A DNA stretch of 64,000 bases from DASYTH01 sp035942955 (GCF_035942955.1 NZ_DASZCQ010000128.1:1-64000), one strand, 5' to 3'; positions 15,810-24,174 are shown, counted from the first letter of the stretch. Notes: generated by a model from the sequence alone, not told the origin. Numbers and translations are program-made.

Positions 15810-17300
15810 CTAGGTGGTGCGTTTGATCTCGTTGAGCAGGTCACGGAAGTCCGCCCCGGCCGCCGCGCCGTAGGTGTCCAGCTCGCGGGCCAGCTCGGAG
15901 GCGACCATCAGGAGGGATGGCCGGCTCTGCCGGCCGTTCTGTAGCGCCCGGACGGCCAACGCGGTAGCTTCCTCGACATCGCCCTGCCTGGCGGCGATGA
16001 CAGCCAGCGTCAACTGTGCCTCGGTGTTGCGCATGGGGGTCACCAGCACGCCTTCCGGATTGACGCTGCGGCGGATGACCTCCTCGGCGTTGCGCTTGGC
16101 GAGTTGGTCCGAACCGACGATTCGGTAGGTGTCCATTGCGTAGAAGTCCCATTTGTCGGGATCAACGACGAAATGGTGCTCTGGTCGATCCGGGAACGGC
16201 AACCTGTCCAGCAGGGCCCGGCCCTTTTCGAGAGCCTCATGGACTTCTTCAGCCATTCCCATCCGCGCGTAAGCCTTCGCCTGTTGGCCGTAGAGTTGTA
16301 CCGCGACTGAGTGTGACGGTGCTGCCAGAGCGCCCGCCTCTGCGGCGGCAATGACCGCACGGTAGTTGCCCGCCGTAAGATGGAACCAGGCGAGCATTTC
16401 GTGGGCCCAGCCCACGATTCCCGGCTCGCCGGACTCCTTGCCGAGTTCCATGGCCATGCGTCGGGTTGCTTCGGCTGATCGAGCGTCGCCAACGTCGTAT
16501 TCGAGACAGCCTACAAGCAAGGCGAGCATTCCGGCGTTGTTGAGTATGTGGCGGTGCTGGTCCAGCGTCAGGCGGTTGTCGAGTAGTTCGGTCATCTTGC
16601 CAAGCCACTCTTTGCTGGTTTTCATCAACTCTCGAGCATCCGCGTGTGGATAGTCGCAACACAGTTGTTCGACGGTGATGTCGAGTGCGTCGATCGTCGA
16701 TGAGTCGATCGCTGACGTGCGAACGCGACGAAGTAATTCGAGCGTGTCCATCCCGGTGTTCGCGACCAGAATCTCGTCCTGCGATCTGGGCACCACCAAG
16801 CCGCTCGACGCAGCACCGGCGCCAGCCCCCGCCTCCGCAGACCGCAGCGATCTCAGTCGACTTCGTCCGGGAAAGTCGAACCAAAGCATGTGCACTGGCA
16901 AGTGCAGAATTCTCGCATAGTTCCGCAGGGCCTCGAGGTTCTGCTCCGGCTTGCCATTTTCCAGCTTGCTTACCTGAGCTTGTGTGAGACCGAGCCACCT
17001 TCCGAGAAGTTCTTGGTTCAGCGCCTTTCCGAACAGTTGGAGATGACGAGGATGATTTCGATACGCCTTGAAAACCTTGCCAATGTGCTGGCTATCAAAC
17101 GCTGCCCGGAACTCATCCGTCTCGAAGAACTCATTCCTGAGTTGGGCTGGGGGCGTGCGGAGCTGGTCACGCTGCTCCCTGTGACACCTGCTGCACAGCC
17201 GCGCGGTGTTGTCCGCGGCGAGCACCGTGTGGCAGCCCTGACAGCGACGCCCCCCGGCGGTACCGGTAGGGCGTCGCCGCTGTGGACCTGGAGCGCTCAT
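15810..17300 (-). CDS. XRE-family regulator with zinc ribbon and TPR repeats
   Basis: The 496-residue protein has an N-terminal zinc-ribbon-like pair (CQGC ... CSRC, about residues 20-43). An XRE helix-turn-helix follows (LLGRWLGLTQAQVSKLENGK, about 98-117), then a long TPR-rich region to the end. Similar proteins are common single-gene regulators in AICEs and may respond to peptides or small ligands through the TPR part. ATG 17300 is chosen because the residues before it are low-complexity and the zinc ribbon starts soon after. It is transcribed away from the Imm1 gene and ends next to the GAATATC array, its likeliest target. Confidence 0.75.
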   Translation of the reverse strand: MSAPGPQRRRPTGTAGGRRCQGCHTVLAADNTARLCSRCHREQRDQLRTPPAQLRNEFFETDEFRAAFDSQHIGKVFKAYRNHPRHLQLFGKALNQELLGRWLGLTQAQVSKLENGKPEQNLEALRNYARILHLPVHMLWFDFPGRSRLRSLRSAEAGAGAGAASSGLVVPRSQDEILVANTGMDTLELLRRVRTSAIDSSTIDALDITVEQLCCDYPHADARELMKTSKEWLGKMTELLDNRLTLDQHRHILNNAGMLALLVGCLEYDVGDARSAEATRRMAMELGKESGEPGIVGWAHEMLAWFHLTAGNYRAVIAAAEAGALAAPSHSVAVQLYGQQAKAYARMGMAEEVHEALEKGRALLDRLPFPDRPEHHFVVDPDKWDFYAMDTYRIVGSDQLAKRNAEEVIRRSVNPEGVLVTPMRNTEAQLTLAVIAARQGDVEEATALAVRALQNGRQSRPSLLMVASELARELDTYGAAAGADFRDLLNEIKRTT

Positions 17301-17599
17301 CCAATCCCGCCGCGTTGGAACCCCATCTGCCTCTGACCAGCGTACATACGGTGACAGCCCCCTACCAACCGGTCCACGTGCCGCCGCCAAAGTGGCCTCC
17401 GACCAGGCGATATTCCAACCGTGACATGGAGCATGCCGAACTAGATATAGACCCGGCTACCGCGCGGCGCGACGGTCTGGGGGCAGGGCGGCACCGGCCA
17501 AGACGGGGACCAGAGCCCCTCGGTTGTCCGCCCTCCAACCGCTCGCACGACAACGCCCCGAGGTAGGTAGCTGACGATGGCAACACCGCGAACGGCGCC
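17301..17599. promoter_or_regulatory. Divergent promoter region between XRE-TPR and Imm1 genes
   Basis: This 299-base spacer must hold promoters for both genes. An AT-richer island (GATATTCCAACC, then AACTAGATATAGACC, about 17410-17455) contains a GATATTC half-site like those in the 15700 array. I see no coding capacity on either strand. Confidence 0.4.
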
Positions 17600-17608
17600 G
17601 TGACATCC

Positions 17609-18049
17609 ATGATCGTTACGGCATCGCTCACCACTGGCGTAGCCCGCGTCGCCCGCGGACACCGGGAGGCTGTGCGCCTGGTCAACGAGATATTGACGAC
17701 GGACCACGTAGAGTGGGAGACCACACTCTTCGTCGGTGATGTCGAATTTCATCGCACGAAGGATGGACCTTTTCCCAATCACCAACTTCGCATCAGCGTG
17801 CGTCCATCGTCAGGTCTCGCGGCAATGAACTACATGGACCACGACGACCCGCACATGCCGATCGCCAACTCATTCAATCCGAAGCGGCCCTTACCCGAGG
17901 TTGACCTAGTCTTCAACGGCACCACGGGGTCAGTATTTCCGCGCACGGCACTGATATCCATCGCTGACGCGCGTAAGGCGTTGATTGAGTGGCTGGAAAC
18001 GCGGAAACGTCCGGGTTGCATCGAGTGGCGCCCCTACGACTCGTACTAG
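17609..18049 (+). CDS. Imm1-family immunity protein
   Basis: The protein is about 146 residues long. The C-terminal motif (ALIEWLETRKRPGCIEWRPY) is the hallmark of Imm1, a family that protects against polymorphic toxins, especially nucleic-acid deaminases. No matching toxin is encoded in the window. In AICEs such genes are often orphan cargo and may protect the host against rivals or enforce retention. ATG 17609 or GTG 17600, nine bases upstream, can start the frame, and neither has a strong ribosome site. Confidence 0.7.
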   Translation: MIVTASLTTGVARVARGHREAVRLVNEILTTDHVEWETTLFVGDVEFHRTKDGPFPNHQLRISVRPSSGLAAMNYMDHDDPHMPIANSFNPKRPLPEVDLVFNGTTGSVFPRTALISIADARKALIEWLETRKRPGCIEWRPYDSY

Positions 18050-18095
18050 AACACGGCACGGATATCCGAAATCGCGTAGCGGAAGGTGACTAGTT

Positions 18096-18371
18096 GTGCC
18101 GAACGATGGCAGGCCCGCGTTCGATTGGCACACGCCGCTGGTCATCGCCTGGCGGGACGAGCGCGGGGTTGAGCGGACAATCACGGTTGGCCTGGTTGAG
18201 ACACACTCCGGCGGCATCCAAATCGGTCTCGTGATCACGCCACCGAATACTTCGGATGACCCGGTGATCCTGCCGCTGGAGATTGCCAATCAGGTTGAAC
18301 TGAATTTGCGAAACACTCTTGTCGCCCGGTTCCGGCGCGCCATCGACGGTTTGGATGATGAGAAGCCATGA
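18096..18371 (+). CDS. Small hypothetical protein of the AICE
   Basis: A 91-residue acidic, beta-rich frame starts at a GTG with a GAAGGTGA ribosome site ten bases upstream. I recognise no family. It overlaps the next gene by four bases (ATGA), so at least three small genes form one unit. The pattern VIAWRDERGVERTITVGLVE looks like a small barrel. Similar small genes lie beside Imm1 or XRE regulators in related elements, with no known role. Confidence 0.55.
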   Translation: MPNDGRPAFDWHTPLVIAWRDERGVERTITVGLVETHSGGIQIGLVITPPNTSDDPVILPLEIANQVELNLRNTLVARFRRAIDGLDDEKP

Positions 18372-18598
18372 GTAACCATGCTCCGATCTACTCCACACGA
18401 GAACTGGTTGCATTGCTCACGGAGCACGATCGGGAGCACCCGGACCACGGCAATGAATGCACTTGTCGCCAAGGTTTGATCAAGGCAATCCGGATCCTAC
18501 TCGCATCGAAGACAAGACCGGTCCCCGTCGTTGTCAATGCCCCTCGGCCGTATGTGCCGCCGGATGTTCTGCGCGGGACCACCAAGGGCGAACGGTGA
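18368..18598 (+). CDS. Small hypothetical protein of the AICE, with CxC
   Basis: A 76-residue frame starts at ATG 18368, overlapping the previous gene. It has a helical N-terminus (STRELVALLTEHDREHP) and a CTC pair. The tail PPDVLRGTTKGER is basic. Its stop overlaps the next start (GTGA). I recognise no family. The His/Cys residues (EHDREHPDHGNECTC) could bind a metal. Confidence 0.55.
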   Translation: MSNHAPIYSTRELVALLTEHDREHPDHGNECTCRQGLIKAIRILLASKTRPVPVVVNAPRPYVPPDVLRGTTKGER

Positions 18599-18819
18599 CG
18601 GACCAACTGATTTGGCGGAAGTCGCCATGGGATCACAACGTTCACGCTTTCCGTGTGCTCGGTGAGGTGGTCTCAGAAGCCATCTGCTCGCATTCCGCGT
18701 CGACGAGTCGGCTGACAAAACCGGAAGAAACGGACCGGAAGTGCCAGGGATGCCTGCTGCTGCATGGGGCCGAGCTGGCCGAGCGACACGGGCAAACGCA
18801 CTGGAGGTTCATCGAGTAG
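18595..18819 (+). CDS. Small cysteine-containing hypothetical protein of the AICE
   Basis: A 74-residue frame starts at GTG 18595, which overlaps the previous stop. It carries one Cys after EVVSEAI and a CxxC in RKCQGCLLLHGAEL, with nearby His, suggesting a small zinc-binding module. The order of four rightward genes (Imm1 and three small proteins) ends here, followed by a strong hairpin. No function can be assigned. Confidence 0.5.
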   Translation: MTDQLIWRKSPWDHNVHAFRVLGEVVSEAICSHSASTSRLTKPEETDRKCQGCLLLHGAELAERHGQTHWRFIE

Positions 18820-18846
18820 CGAGGCCACCCGTGCCGGGCACCACCG

Positions 18847-18895
18847 GCGAACGGGCATGGCCGCTGCGATCGCCGCAGCGGCCATGCCCGTTCGC
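18847..18895. terminator. Perfect 22-bp hairpin between convergent genes
   Basis: The arms 18847-18868 and 18874-18895 are perfectly complementary with a five-base loop (ATCGC). The hairpin sits in the 85-base gap between the rightward small-gene operon and the leftward DUF2637 gene, exactly where a bidirectional terminator is expected. It has no U-tract, as is usual in actinomycetes. Confidence 0.75.
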
Positions 18896-18904
18896 AGGCA
18901 AGTT

Positions 18905-19660
18905 CTACCCGGTATGCACCCTCGGCGCTGATCGCGTGCCGCCTGGACCGGGCACCCGATGCCCGTTGCGCCTAGACGGCTCTGCTGGTGGAATGCGGCC
19001 TTGCTGGCGCCATCGGCGTAGCACGGTGCGCCCATAGTTGTTCGTGCCGGCGACCCGGTCCAGCTCCGCGCCGGTCGGTGTGCGTCCGTGGGTCTGTTCG
19101 CGAAGGAAGTGCTGCCACATGGCCTGTTCGGCCGGTGGCTTGTCGGGCTTGGAGACTTCGTTCGGTGTGACGGCGTGTTCGGTCTCGGTACCGGTCTCGC
19201 GGTCTGGCTCCTGCTCGGGTGTGACCGGTTCGGTCTCGATCTGCTCTCGCGGCCGGGGATGGTGGGTGAGCAACTCGGCCGCGAGCAGGAGCGCTATCGG
19301 TGGCCAGCCGGCGACCAGGACCGACTGCCACGCCAGGGTTGGGGCGGCTGCGATGTTGGCCGCAAGGGATACCGCGATACCCAGCAGGAAGGACAGCCAG
19401 GCCGCCAGCCGGACTCGGCGGCTGGCTTGCTGGCCGGACTTGAGCAGCCCGGCCGTGGCCAAGAATAGCAAGCCGTCGACCGACAGCGGCCACAACGCGG
19501 CGCCGACTGGATCGGCGCCGCCGTGCAGGGCGAAGTCGCGTTGGTGTTCGTAGGAGCCGTACGCGGCGACGGCCGCGACGATCAGCGCGCACCCGCGCCG
19601 CAGCCACAGCTCGCGGTCTCGGCTGCGTGGCCGGGTGCTCTCGGTCCTGGTCTCGGTCAT
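18905..19660 (-). CDS. DUF2637 (SpdB-like) membrane protein
   Basis: The 251-residue protein has four hydrophobic spans in the first 130 residues (GCALIVAAVAAYGSYEHQR, then LWPLSVDGLLFLATAGLL and AAWLSFLLGIAVSLAANIAA among them). The WPLSVDG motif is typical of DUF2637. A long acidic, Pro/Glu-rich linker follows. The C-terminal helix-turn-helix-like segment contains GRTPTGAELDRVAGTNNYGR and TVLRRWRQ. Such proteins accompany AICE transfer genes. It overlaps the second integrase gene upstream by four bases (ATGA), marking a separate cassette of integrase plus Spd. Confidence 0.75.
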   Translation of the reverse strand: MTETRTESTRPRSRDRELWLRRGCALIVAAVAAYGSYEHQRDFALHGGADPVGAALWPLSVDGLLFLATAGLLKSGQQASRRVRLAAWLSFLLGIAVSLAANIAAAPTLAWQSVLVAGWPPIALLLAAELLTHHPRPREQIETEPVTPEQEPDRETGTETEHAVTPNEVSKPDKPPAEQAMWQHFLREQTHGRTPTGAELDRVAGTNNYGRTVLRRWRQQGRIPPAEPSRRNGHRVPGPGGTRSAPRVHTG

Positions 19661-20715
19661 CGAGCATCACCCCCTGACCGGTGGCGAGACTCGCCGAGAG
19701 CGAGCGGGTGGGGCTCTCCGGTGAGCGCGGCTAAGGCGGTTGCGATCTCGGGGAGGCTGGCGCGCACGTAGGTGGCGGTGGTGCCGGCGTTGCCGGAGTC
19801 GGTGTGCCCGACGTAGGCGCGGGCGACGGCATAACCGAAGTTGCGCTCGACCCAGGTCAGCGTGGTGTGGCGTAGCCAATGGGTGCTGATCTGCTGCGTG
19901 GCCACCCAGGGCAGATGTCGACCGATGCGGACCCAGAGGTGGTCGTATCGGCGAGAGGTGATCGGCCGACCGTTGGCGTAGCGCAGGAGTTGGCTGTTTG
20001 CTGGGGCTCGGCGTTGGTCGGCGTGGTGTTGTAGATGCGTCATCAGGGTTGGGGAGACGGGTTGCCAGCGGACGGTTTCTCCTTTCTCTTTGAGTCGGAT
20101 GAGGCATTGGTCAGAGTCGAGGTCGGCGGGGGTGAGCGCGAGTGCGCCGCCGCGGCGACAGGCGGTTTCGGTGTGCAGCCGTAGTATCAGGGTGTCCAGC
20201 GCGGGATCATCACCAGTGGTCGCGGCTACGCGGTTGATCTCGGCGAGCCGGCTGTCTGGCACCGCTCGGCGGGTGGACGGTAGTCGTCGGGGTTTGGTGA
20301 CTTTCCGCGCGGGATTGTCGGTCGCCGCTATGTGTTTGTCGTTTTCGGCGTGTCGGTAGATGCAGCGCAGTGCGGCGATGAGGTGTTCGGCGGCTGAGCG
20401 TCCACCTCGGGCGTTTCGTCGGGAGACCACGTGTGCCTTGACGTGTTCGGCGAGTTGTTGAATCTCGGTGGGTGTCGGCTCGTCGAGCCGCCGAGGACCC
20501 CAGTGGTCCACGATCCGGTTCCAATAGGAGCCGTAGACGCGGCGGGTGCCGTCGGTGACGGCCGCCCGGACAACAGGGATGTAGTCGGCGAAGGTCGGCG
20601 CGGGAGCGCGGTCCTCGGCCGCTGCCATCAGATCGGCCGGAGAGACGCCCAGGCGGGCGAGCAGGAGCCGCGCGGCGTCGAGGTCGGCGGAGCTGGGCGC
20701 GGACTGCTGCGTCAT
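19657..20715 (-). CDS. Tyrosine recombinase (integrase), second copy
   Basis: The 352-residue paralogue of the integrase at 9953-10969 has the full active-site set: CRRGG arginine near residue 187, Lys near 211, HWLR at 279-282, His304 in VGHT and Tyr316. ATG 20715 overlaps the stop of the AbrB-like gene by four bases. Its 3' end points away from the tRNA and runs into a DUF2637 gene rather than an att site, which is unusual for an element's own integrase. It may therefore belong to a second, partly deleted element. Confidence 0.85.
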   Translation of the reverse strand: MTQQSAPSSADLDAARLLLARLGVSPADLMAAAEDRAPAPTFADYIPVVRAAVTDGTRRVYGSYWNRIVDHWGPRRLDEPTPTEIQQLAEHVKAHVVSRRNARGGRSAAEHLIAALRCIYRHAENDKHIAATDNPARKVTKPRRLPSTRRAVPDSRLAEINRVAATTGDDPALDTLILRLHTETACRRGGALALTPADLDSDQCLIRLKEKGETVRWQPVSPTLMTHLQHHADQRRAPANSQLLRYANGRPITSRRYDHLWVRIGRHLPWVATQQISTHWLRHTTLTWVERNFGYAVARAYVGHTDSGNAGTTATYVRASLPEIATALAALTGEPHPLALGESRHRSGGDAR

Positions 20716-21182
20716 GCGGGCTCACCTCCGTCCGTGTACTGGGCAAGGGCGTTGTCCAGCGCCGCAGGTGGGTAGATGGCGAGCCGGGACCGGTCCGGAT
20801 CGGCGGCCAGCAGCACACGATCCCCCGCCGCGAGCCCGCACCGGTGCCGCAACGGAGCGGGGAGCCGCAGGTGACGCTGGCCGGTGACCTGGTAGGCGCC
20901 GGTGGGATCGGCTCGGACGGTGAGGACACCGCCGGTTTCCTCGATGGCCAGGCGCAGCCCGGCGTACCAGCCCAACGCTCGCATCACGATGCGGTCGGCA
21001 ACCCGGCCGCGATCATCGAGCGCCGCCAACCCGTAGACCAGGTTCGACGTTCTGTCCGAGATCAACGACGGGAGTGGTAACGGTCCCCGCACCAGCGAGG
21101 GCACCGCTGAGTCACCAGCCGCCCGGCCGCCCGAGCGGGGCAGCAGCGCGGGCACGACAGAGTTGATCAGTGACGCGCTCAT
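20712..21182 (-). CDS. AbrB/SpoVT-like DNA-binding protein, intact copy
   Basis: The 156-residue protein has a C-terminal swapped-hairpin AbrB-type region (GQRHLRLPAPLRHRCGLAAG, then DRVLLAADPDRSRLAIYPP) and an N-terminal region with DDRGRVADRIVMRALGW. Such proteins are usually small dimeric regulators. It is coupled to the integrase by an ATGA overlap and probably controls integrase expression. ATG 21182 starts the frame 85 bases from the tRNA gene. It is the intact counterpart of the frameshifted copy at 10966-11422. Confidence 0.7.
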   Translation of the reverse strand: MSASLINSVVPALLPRSGGRAAGDSAVPSLVRGPLPLPSLISDRTSNLVYGLAALDDRGRVADRIVMRALGWYAGLRLAIEETGGVLTVRADPTGAYQVTGQRHLRLPAPLRHRCGLAAGDRVLLAADPDRSRLAIYPPAALDNALAQYTDGGEPA

Positions 21183-21266
21183 CGAGACCACCCCCGGCAC
21201 GCGGGGAGGTGGTCATGGGCACTTGAACACTGGTACGTCAGATGTGGCAGGGATGCCACCGGGGGG

Positions 21267-21350
21267 TGTCCGAGGGGGGACTTGAACCCCCACGCCCTTG
21301 TCGGGCACTAGCACCTCAAGCTAGCGCGTCTGCCATTCCGCCACTCGGAC
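21267..21350 (-). tRNA. tRNA-Leu (anticodon GAG)
   Basis: The minus strand folds into a class II tRNA. It has a 7-bp acceptor stem GTCCGAG/CTCGGAC, an anticodon stem CTAGC/GCTAG with loop TTGAGGT (anticodon GAG), and a 16-base variable region TGCCCGACAAGGGCGT. The T arm is GGGGG-TTCAAGT-CCCCC. CCA is not encoded. Its 3' end faces the AICE, which fits use of this gene as the integration site. Confidence 0.9.
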
Positions 21351-21399
21351 TTGATGGGGGACAGGGTAGCTGATGGGGGGTGGGTGGTAGGAAGGCCGG

Positions 21400-22710
21400 G
21401 TGACCGAAGTGGCGGAGGACGAGGTAGTCGGGTTGACGAGTGAGTTGATCCGGATCGATACGACGAACACGGGTGAGCTCGGGACTACGGTAGGTGAGCG
21501 GGCGGCGGCCGAGTATGTGGGGGCGAAGCTGGCCGAGGTGGGGTATGAGGTTACGTACGTGGAGTCCGGGGCGCCGGGGCGGGGGAACGTGTTCGCGCGG
21601 CTGGAGGGGAGCGATCCGACCAGGGGGGCGCTGCTGATTCACGGGCACCTGGACGTGGTGCCGGCGGACCCGGCGGAGTGGTCGGTGCATCCGTTCTCGG
21701 GGGCGGTGCAGGACGGGTACGTGTGGGGGCGGGGTGCCGTGGACATGAAGGACATGGTGGCCATGACCTTGGCCACGGCGAGGCGGTTCAAGCGGGACGG
21801 CGTCGTGCCGCCGCGGGATCTGATTTTTGCGTTCGTGGCCGATGAGGAGGCCGGGGGAGCGTACGGCAGCCAGTGGCTGGTGGAGAACCGGCCGGAGCTG
21901 TTCGAGGGGGCCACCGAGGCGATCGGGGAGGTGGGCGGGTTCTCGGTGTCGCTGGCCGAGGACACCAGGGCGTACTTCATCGAGATCGCCGAGAAGGGGA
22001 TCGCCTGGATGCGGCTGCGGGCGCGGGGGCGGGCCGGGCACGGGTCGATGATCCACGACGACAACTCGGTGACGAAGTTGGCGGAGGCCGTGGCCAGGCT
22101 CGGGCGGCACCAGTTCCCGCTGGTGATCACGGACTCGGTGCGGCAGTTCCTCGAGGGGGTCACCGGGGTGACCGGGATCCCGTTCGAGGAGGAGGACATG
22201 GACGGGTCGGTGGCCAAGCTGGGGCCGCTGGCCAGGGTGGTGGGGGCGACGCTGCGGGACACGGCGAACCCGACCATGCTCACCGCGGGGTACAAGGCGA
22301 ACGTCATCCCGTCGGTGGCCGAGGCCACTGTGGACTGCCGGGTGCTGCCGGGCCGCCAGGAGGCGTTCGAGCGCGAGCTGGACGAGCTGCTCGGGCCGGA
22401 CGTGGAGCGGGAGTGGATCACTCATCTGCCCCCGGTGGAGACCACGTTCGACGGCGAGCTGGTGGACGCCATGCGGGCGGCGATCGTCGCCGAGGACCCG
22501 ACCGCGCACACGCTGCCGTACGTGCTGTCCGGGGGCACCGACGCGAAGGCGTTCAGCACGCTGGGCATCCGCTGCTTCGGCTTCTCGCCGCTGAAGCTGC
22601 CGCCGGACCTGGACTTCACCGCGCTGTTCCACGGCGTGGACGAGCGGGTGCCGGTCGAGGCGATCCAGTTCGGCACCAGGGTGCTCGATCGGTTTCTGCG
22701 GACCTGCTGA
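21400..22710 (+). CDS. M20-family metallopeptidase
   Basis: This 436-residue zinc hydrolase of the M20/M25/M40 group probably cleaves dipeptides or N-acyl amino acids in the cytoplasm. The metal site is visible as HGHLDVVP (about 80-87), RGAVDMKDM (about 111-119) and ADEEAGG (about 146-152). The lid domain has the GRAGHGS motif. It starts at a GTG and is followed ten bases after its stop by an alpha/beta hydrolase gene, so both may share a transcript. A paralogue lies at 42419-43723 in the D-aminopeptidase operon. Confidence 0.85.
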   Translation: MTEVAEDEVVGLTSELIRIDTTNTGELGTTVGERAAAEYVGAKLAEVGYEVTYVESGAPGRGNVFARLEGSDPTRGALLIHGHLDVVPADPAEWSVHPFSGAVQDGYVWGRGAVDMKDMVAMTLATARRFKRDGVVPPRDLIFAFVADEEAGGAYGSQWLVENRPELFEGATEAIGEVGGFSVSLAEDTRAYFIEIAEKGIAWMRLRARGRAGHGSMIHDDNSVTKLAEAVARLGRHQFPLVITDSVRQFLEGVTGVTGIPFEEEDMDGSVAKLGPLARVVGATLRDTANPTMLTAGYKANVIPSVAEATVDCRVLPGRQEAFERELDELLGPDVEREWITHLPPVETTFDGELVDAMRAAIVAEDPTAHTLPYVLSGGTDAKAFSTLGIRCFGFSPLKLPPDLDFTALFHGVDERVPVEAIQFGTRVLDRFLRTC

Positions 22711-22720
22711 CAACCGCCGG

Positions 22721-23599
22721 GTGAGCGAGACCCTGTCGGACGGCACCGCGATCAACCTCGTGCGGGCCGGCGACCCGGATGCCGAGCTGACCGTGGTGCT
22801 GGTGCACAGCTACGCGCAGGACCTGCGGATCTGGCACAAGGTCCTGGAGATCCTGCCGCGGGCGACCGAGCGGCCGATCCAGGTGCTGGCCTACGACCAC
22901 CGCGGGCACGGCGAGTCCGGCCCGGCCGACGAGGCGACGGCGACCGTCGAGCGGCTCGGCGACGACCTGGCCGAGCTGGTCCGGCTCGCCGTCCCACGTG
23001 GACGCGTCGTGCTCACCGGACACGGCATGGGCGGGCTGGTGTGCATGGCCCTGACCGCCAGGCAGCCGGAGCTGTTCACCGAACGGGTGGCCGGGCTGGT
23101 GTTTCTGTCCACACCGGCCGGTCGGCTCGCCGAGGCCTCCGCGACGCTGCCGCAGTCGGTCGGCCGGCTGGTGCGGGACCTGGAGGCGATCCTCGGCTCC
23201 CGCCTCCTCGACCACGTCCGCAACCGCATCGACAAGGCCACGACGATCGGTCTGCGCTGGCTGCTGCTCGGCGACGATCCCGACCCGGCGGACACGGCGC
23301 TGGTCGCGCACATGATCTCCAAGCACTGGCCGGACACCGTGGCGCTGTTCCTGCCGGCGCTTGACCGCTACGCCCGTGAGGTGGCGCTGACCGTGGCGGC
23401 GGGCACGCCGGTGCTGGCAGTCGTGGGGGACAGGGACCGGTTGGTGCCCGCCGCGCACGCCCGCGCGCTGGCCGGCTCCGTCCAGAGTGGAACCGCCGTG
23501 GTGCTGCCCGGTGTAGGTCATATGTTGCCGCTCGAGGGGTCCGCTGAGATCATTCCGCGGATGGTCGGGCTGGTGCACGCCGTGCTACGGGCTACATAA
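22721..23599 (+). CDS. Alpha/beta-hydrolase fold protein lacking the nucleophile serine
   Basis: The 292-residue protein has the fold landmarks HSYAQD (oxyanion region), YDHRGHGESG and the late GDRDRL and GVGHMLPLE motifs that carry the acid and His. At the nucleophile elbow it reads TGHGMGG where hydrolases have GHSMGG: the catalytic serine codon is GGC (Gly). It may be inactive as an esterase or have another role, such as cofactor-free chemistry or binding. It starts at GTG 22721 just after the M20 gene. Confidence 0.7.
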   Translation: MSETLSDGTAINLVRAGDPDAELTVVLVHSYAQDLRIWHKVLEILPRATERPIQVLAYDHRGHGESGPADEATATVERLGDDLAELVRLAVPRGRVVLTGHGMGGLVCMALTARQPELFTERVAGLVFLSTPAGRLAEASATLPQSVGRLVRDLEAILGSRLLDHVRNRIDKATTIGLRWLLLGDDPDPADTALVAHMISKHWPDTVALFLPALDRYAREVALTVAAGTPVLAVVGDRDRLVPAAHARALAGSVQSGTAVVLPGVGHMLPLEGSAEIIPRMVGLVHAVLRAT

Positions 23600-23658
23600 C
23601 GATCTTCCGCTCACATGAACCCCCGGTGAGGCCGATGCGTAGGTCTGGATCTACACCC

Positions 23659-23684
23659 GGACTACTTAGGTGGACTACTTAGGT
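23659..23684. repeat. Tandem 13-bp repeat upstream of the DUF2231 gene
   Basis: GGACTACTTAGGT occurs twice in perfect tandem at 23659-23671 and 23672-23684, directly before the ribosome site of the next gene. It could be an operator or a slippage product. Confidence 0.5.
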
Positions 23685-23694
23685 GGAGGCGACG

Positions 23695-24174
23695 ATGCCT
23701 GAGTTCGTGAACGGACTTCCGACGCACGTGATGGTGATCCACTTCCTGGTGGTGCTGATGCCTCTCGCGGTGCTCGGCGCGGTGGTAGTCGCGCTGTGGC
23801 CGGCCGCCCGGCGGCGCTACGGGTGGCTGGTGGTCGCGGTGGCGGCGGTGGCAACGGCGCTCGTCCCGATCGCCACCGACAGCGGGGAGAGCCTGAAGAA
23901 CCGGTTGCCGCCGAACTCCCAGATCGACGAGCACGAGCGGCTCGGCAACCAGCTGTTGTGGTACGCGATCCCGCTGCTCGTCGCGGTGGTCGCGCTGATG
24001 GTCGTGCACACGATGGGCCAGCGTCAGGCGCTGCGCTGGGCCCGGCTGGCGACGGTGGCGGCCGCGGTGCTCACCCTCGGCCTCGCCGTGGCCGCGGGCA
24101 TACACGTCTATCGCGTCGGCGACGCGGGGTCGCGCGCGGTGTGGGACTACGTCGAGGACCTCCCGCCGCGGTAG
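23695..24174 (+). CDS. DUF2231 family membrane protein
   Basis: The 159-residue protein has four probable membrane helices: VMVIHFLVVLMPLAVLGAVV, a WLVVAVAAVATALVPIA span, LLWYAIPLLVAVVALMVV and ATVAAAVLTLGLAVAAG. The family start NGLPTHVMVIHF is clear. Function is unknown, and conserved His residues suggest haem or metal binding in the membrane. ATG 23695 is preferred over GTG 23683 because GGTGGAGG lies six bases before it. Confidence 0.75.
   Translation: MPEFVNGLPTHVMVIHFLVVLMPLAVLGAVVVALWPAARRRYGWLVVAVAAVATALVPIATDSGESLKNRLPPNSQIDEHERLGNQLLWYAIPLLVAVVALMVVHTMGQRQALRWARLATVAAAVLTLGLAVAAGIHVYRVGDAGSRAVWDYVEDLPPR

Larger units (their letters stand above)
9880..21267. mobile_element. AICE-like integrative element next to tRNA-Leu
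   Basis: The block contains two tyrosine integrases, two AbrB-like proteins, an excisionase-like protein, WhiB, two small membrane proteins, an FtsK/TraB-like translocase, an XRE-TPR regulator, an Imm1 protein and small proteins. That is the gene set of actinomycete integrative conjugative elements. The right edge abuts the 3' end of tRNA-Leu, a usual insertion site. I could not find a long direct repeat of the tRNA 3' end on the left, so the left boundary (near the end of the first integrase) is approximate. No RepSA or primase-polymerase gene was recognised. The second integrase cassette at the right suggests two elements joined together. Confidence 0.7.
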
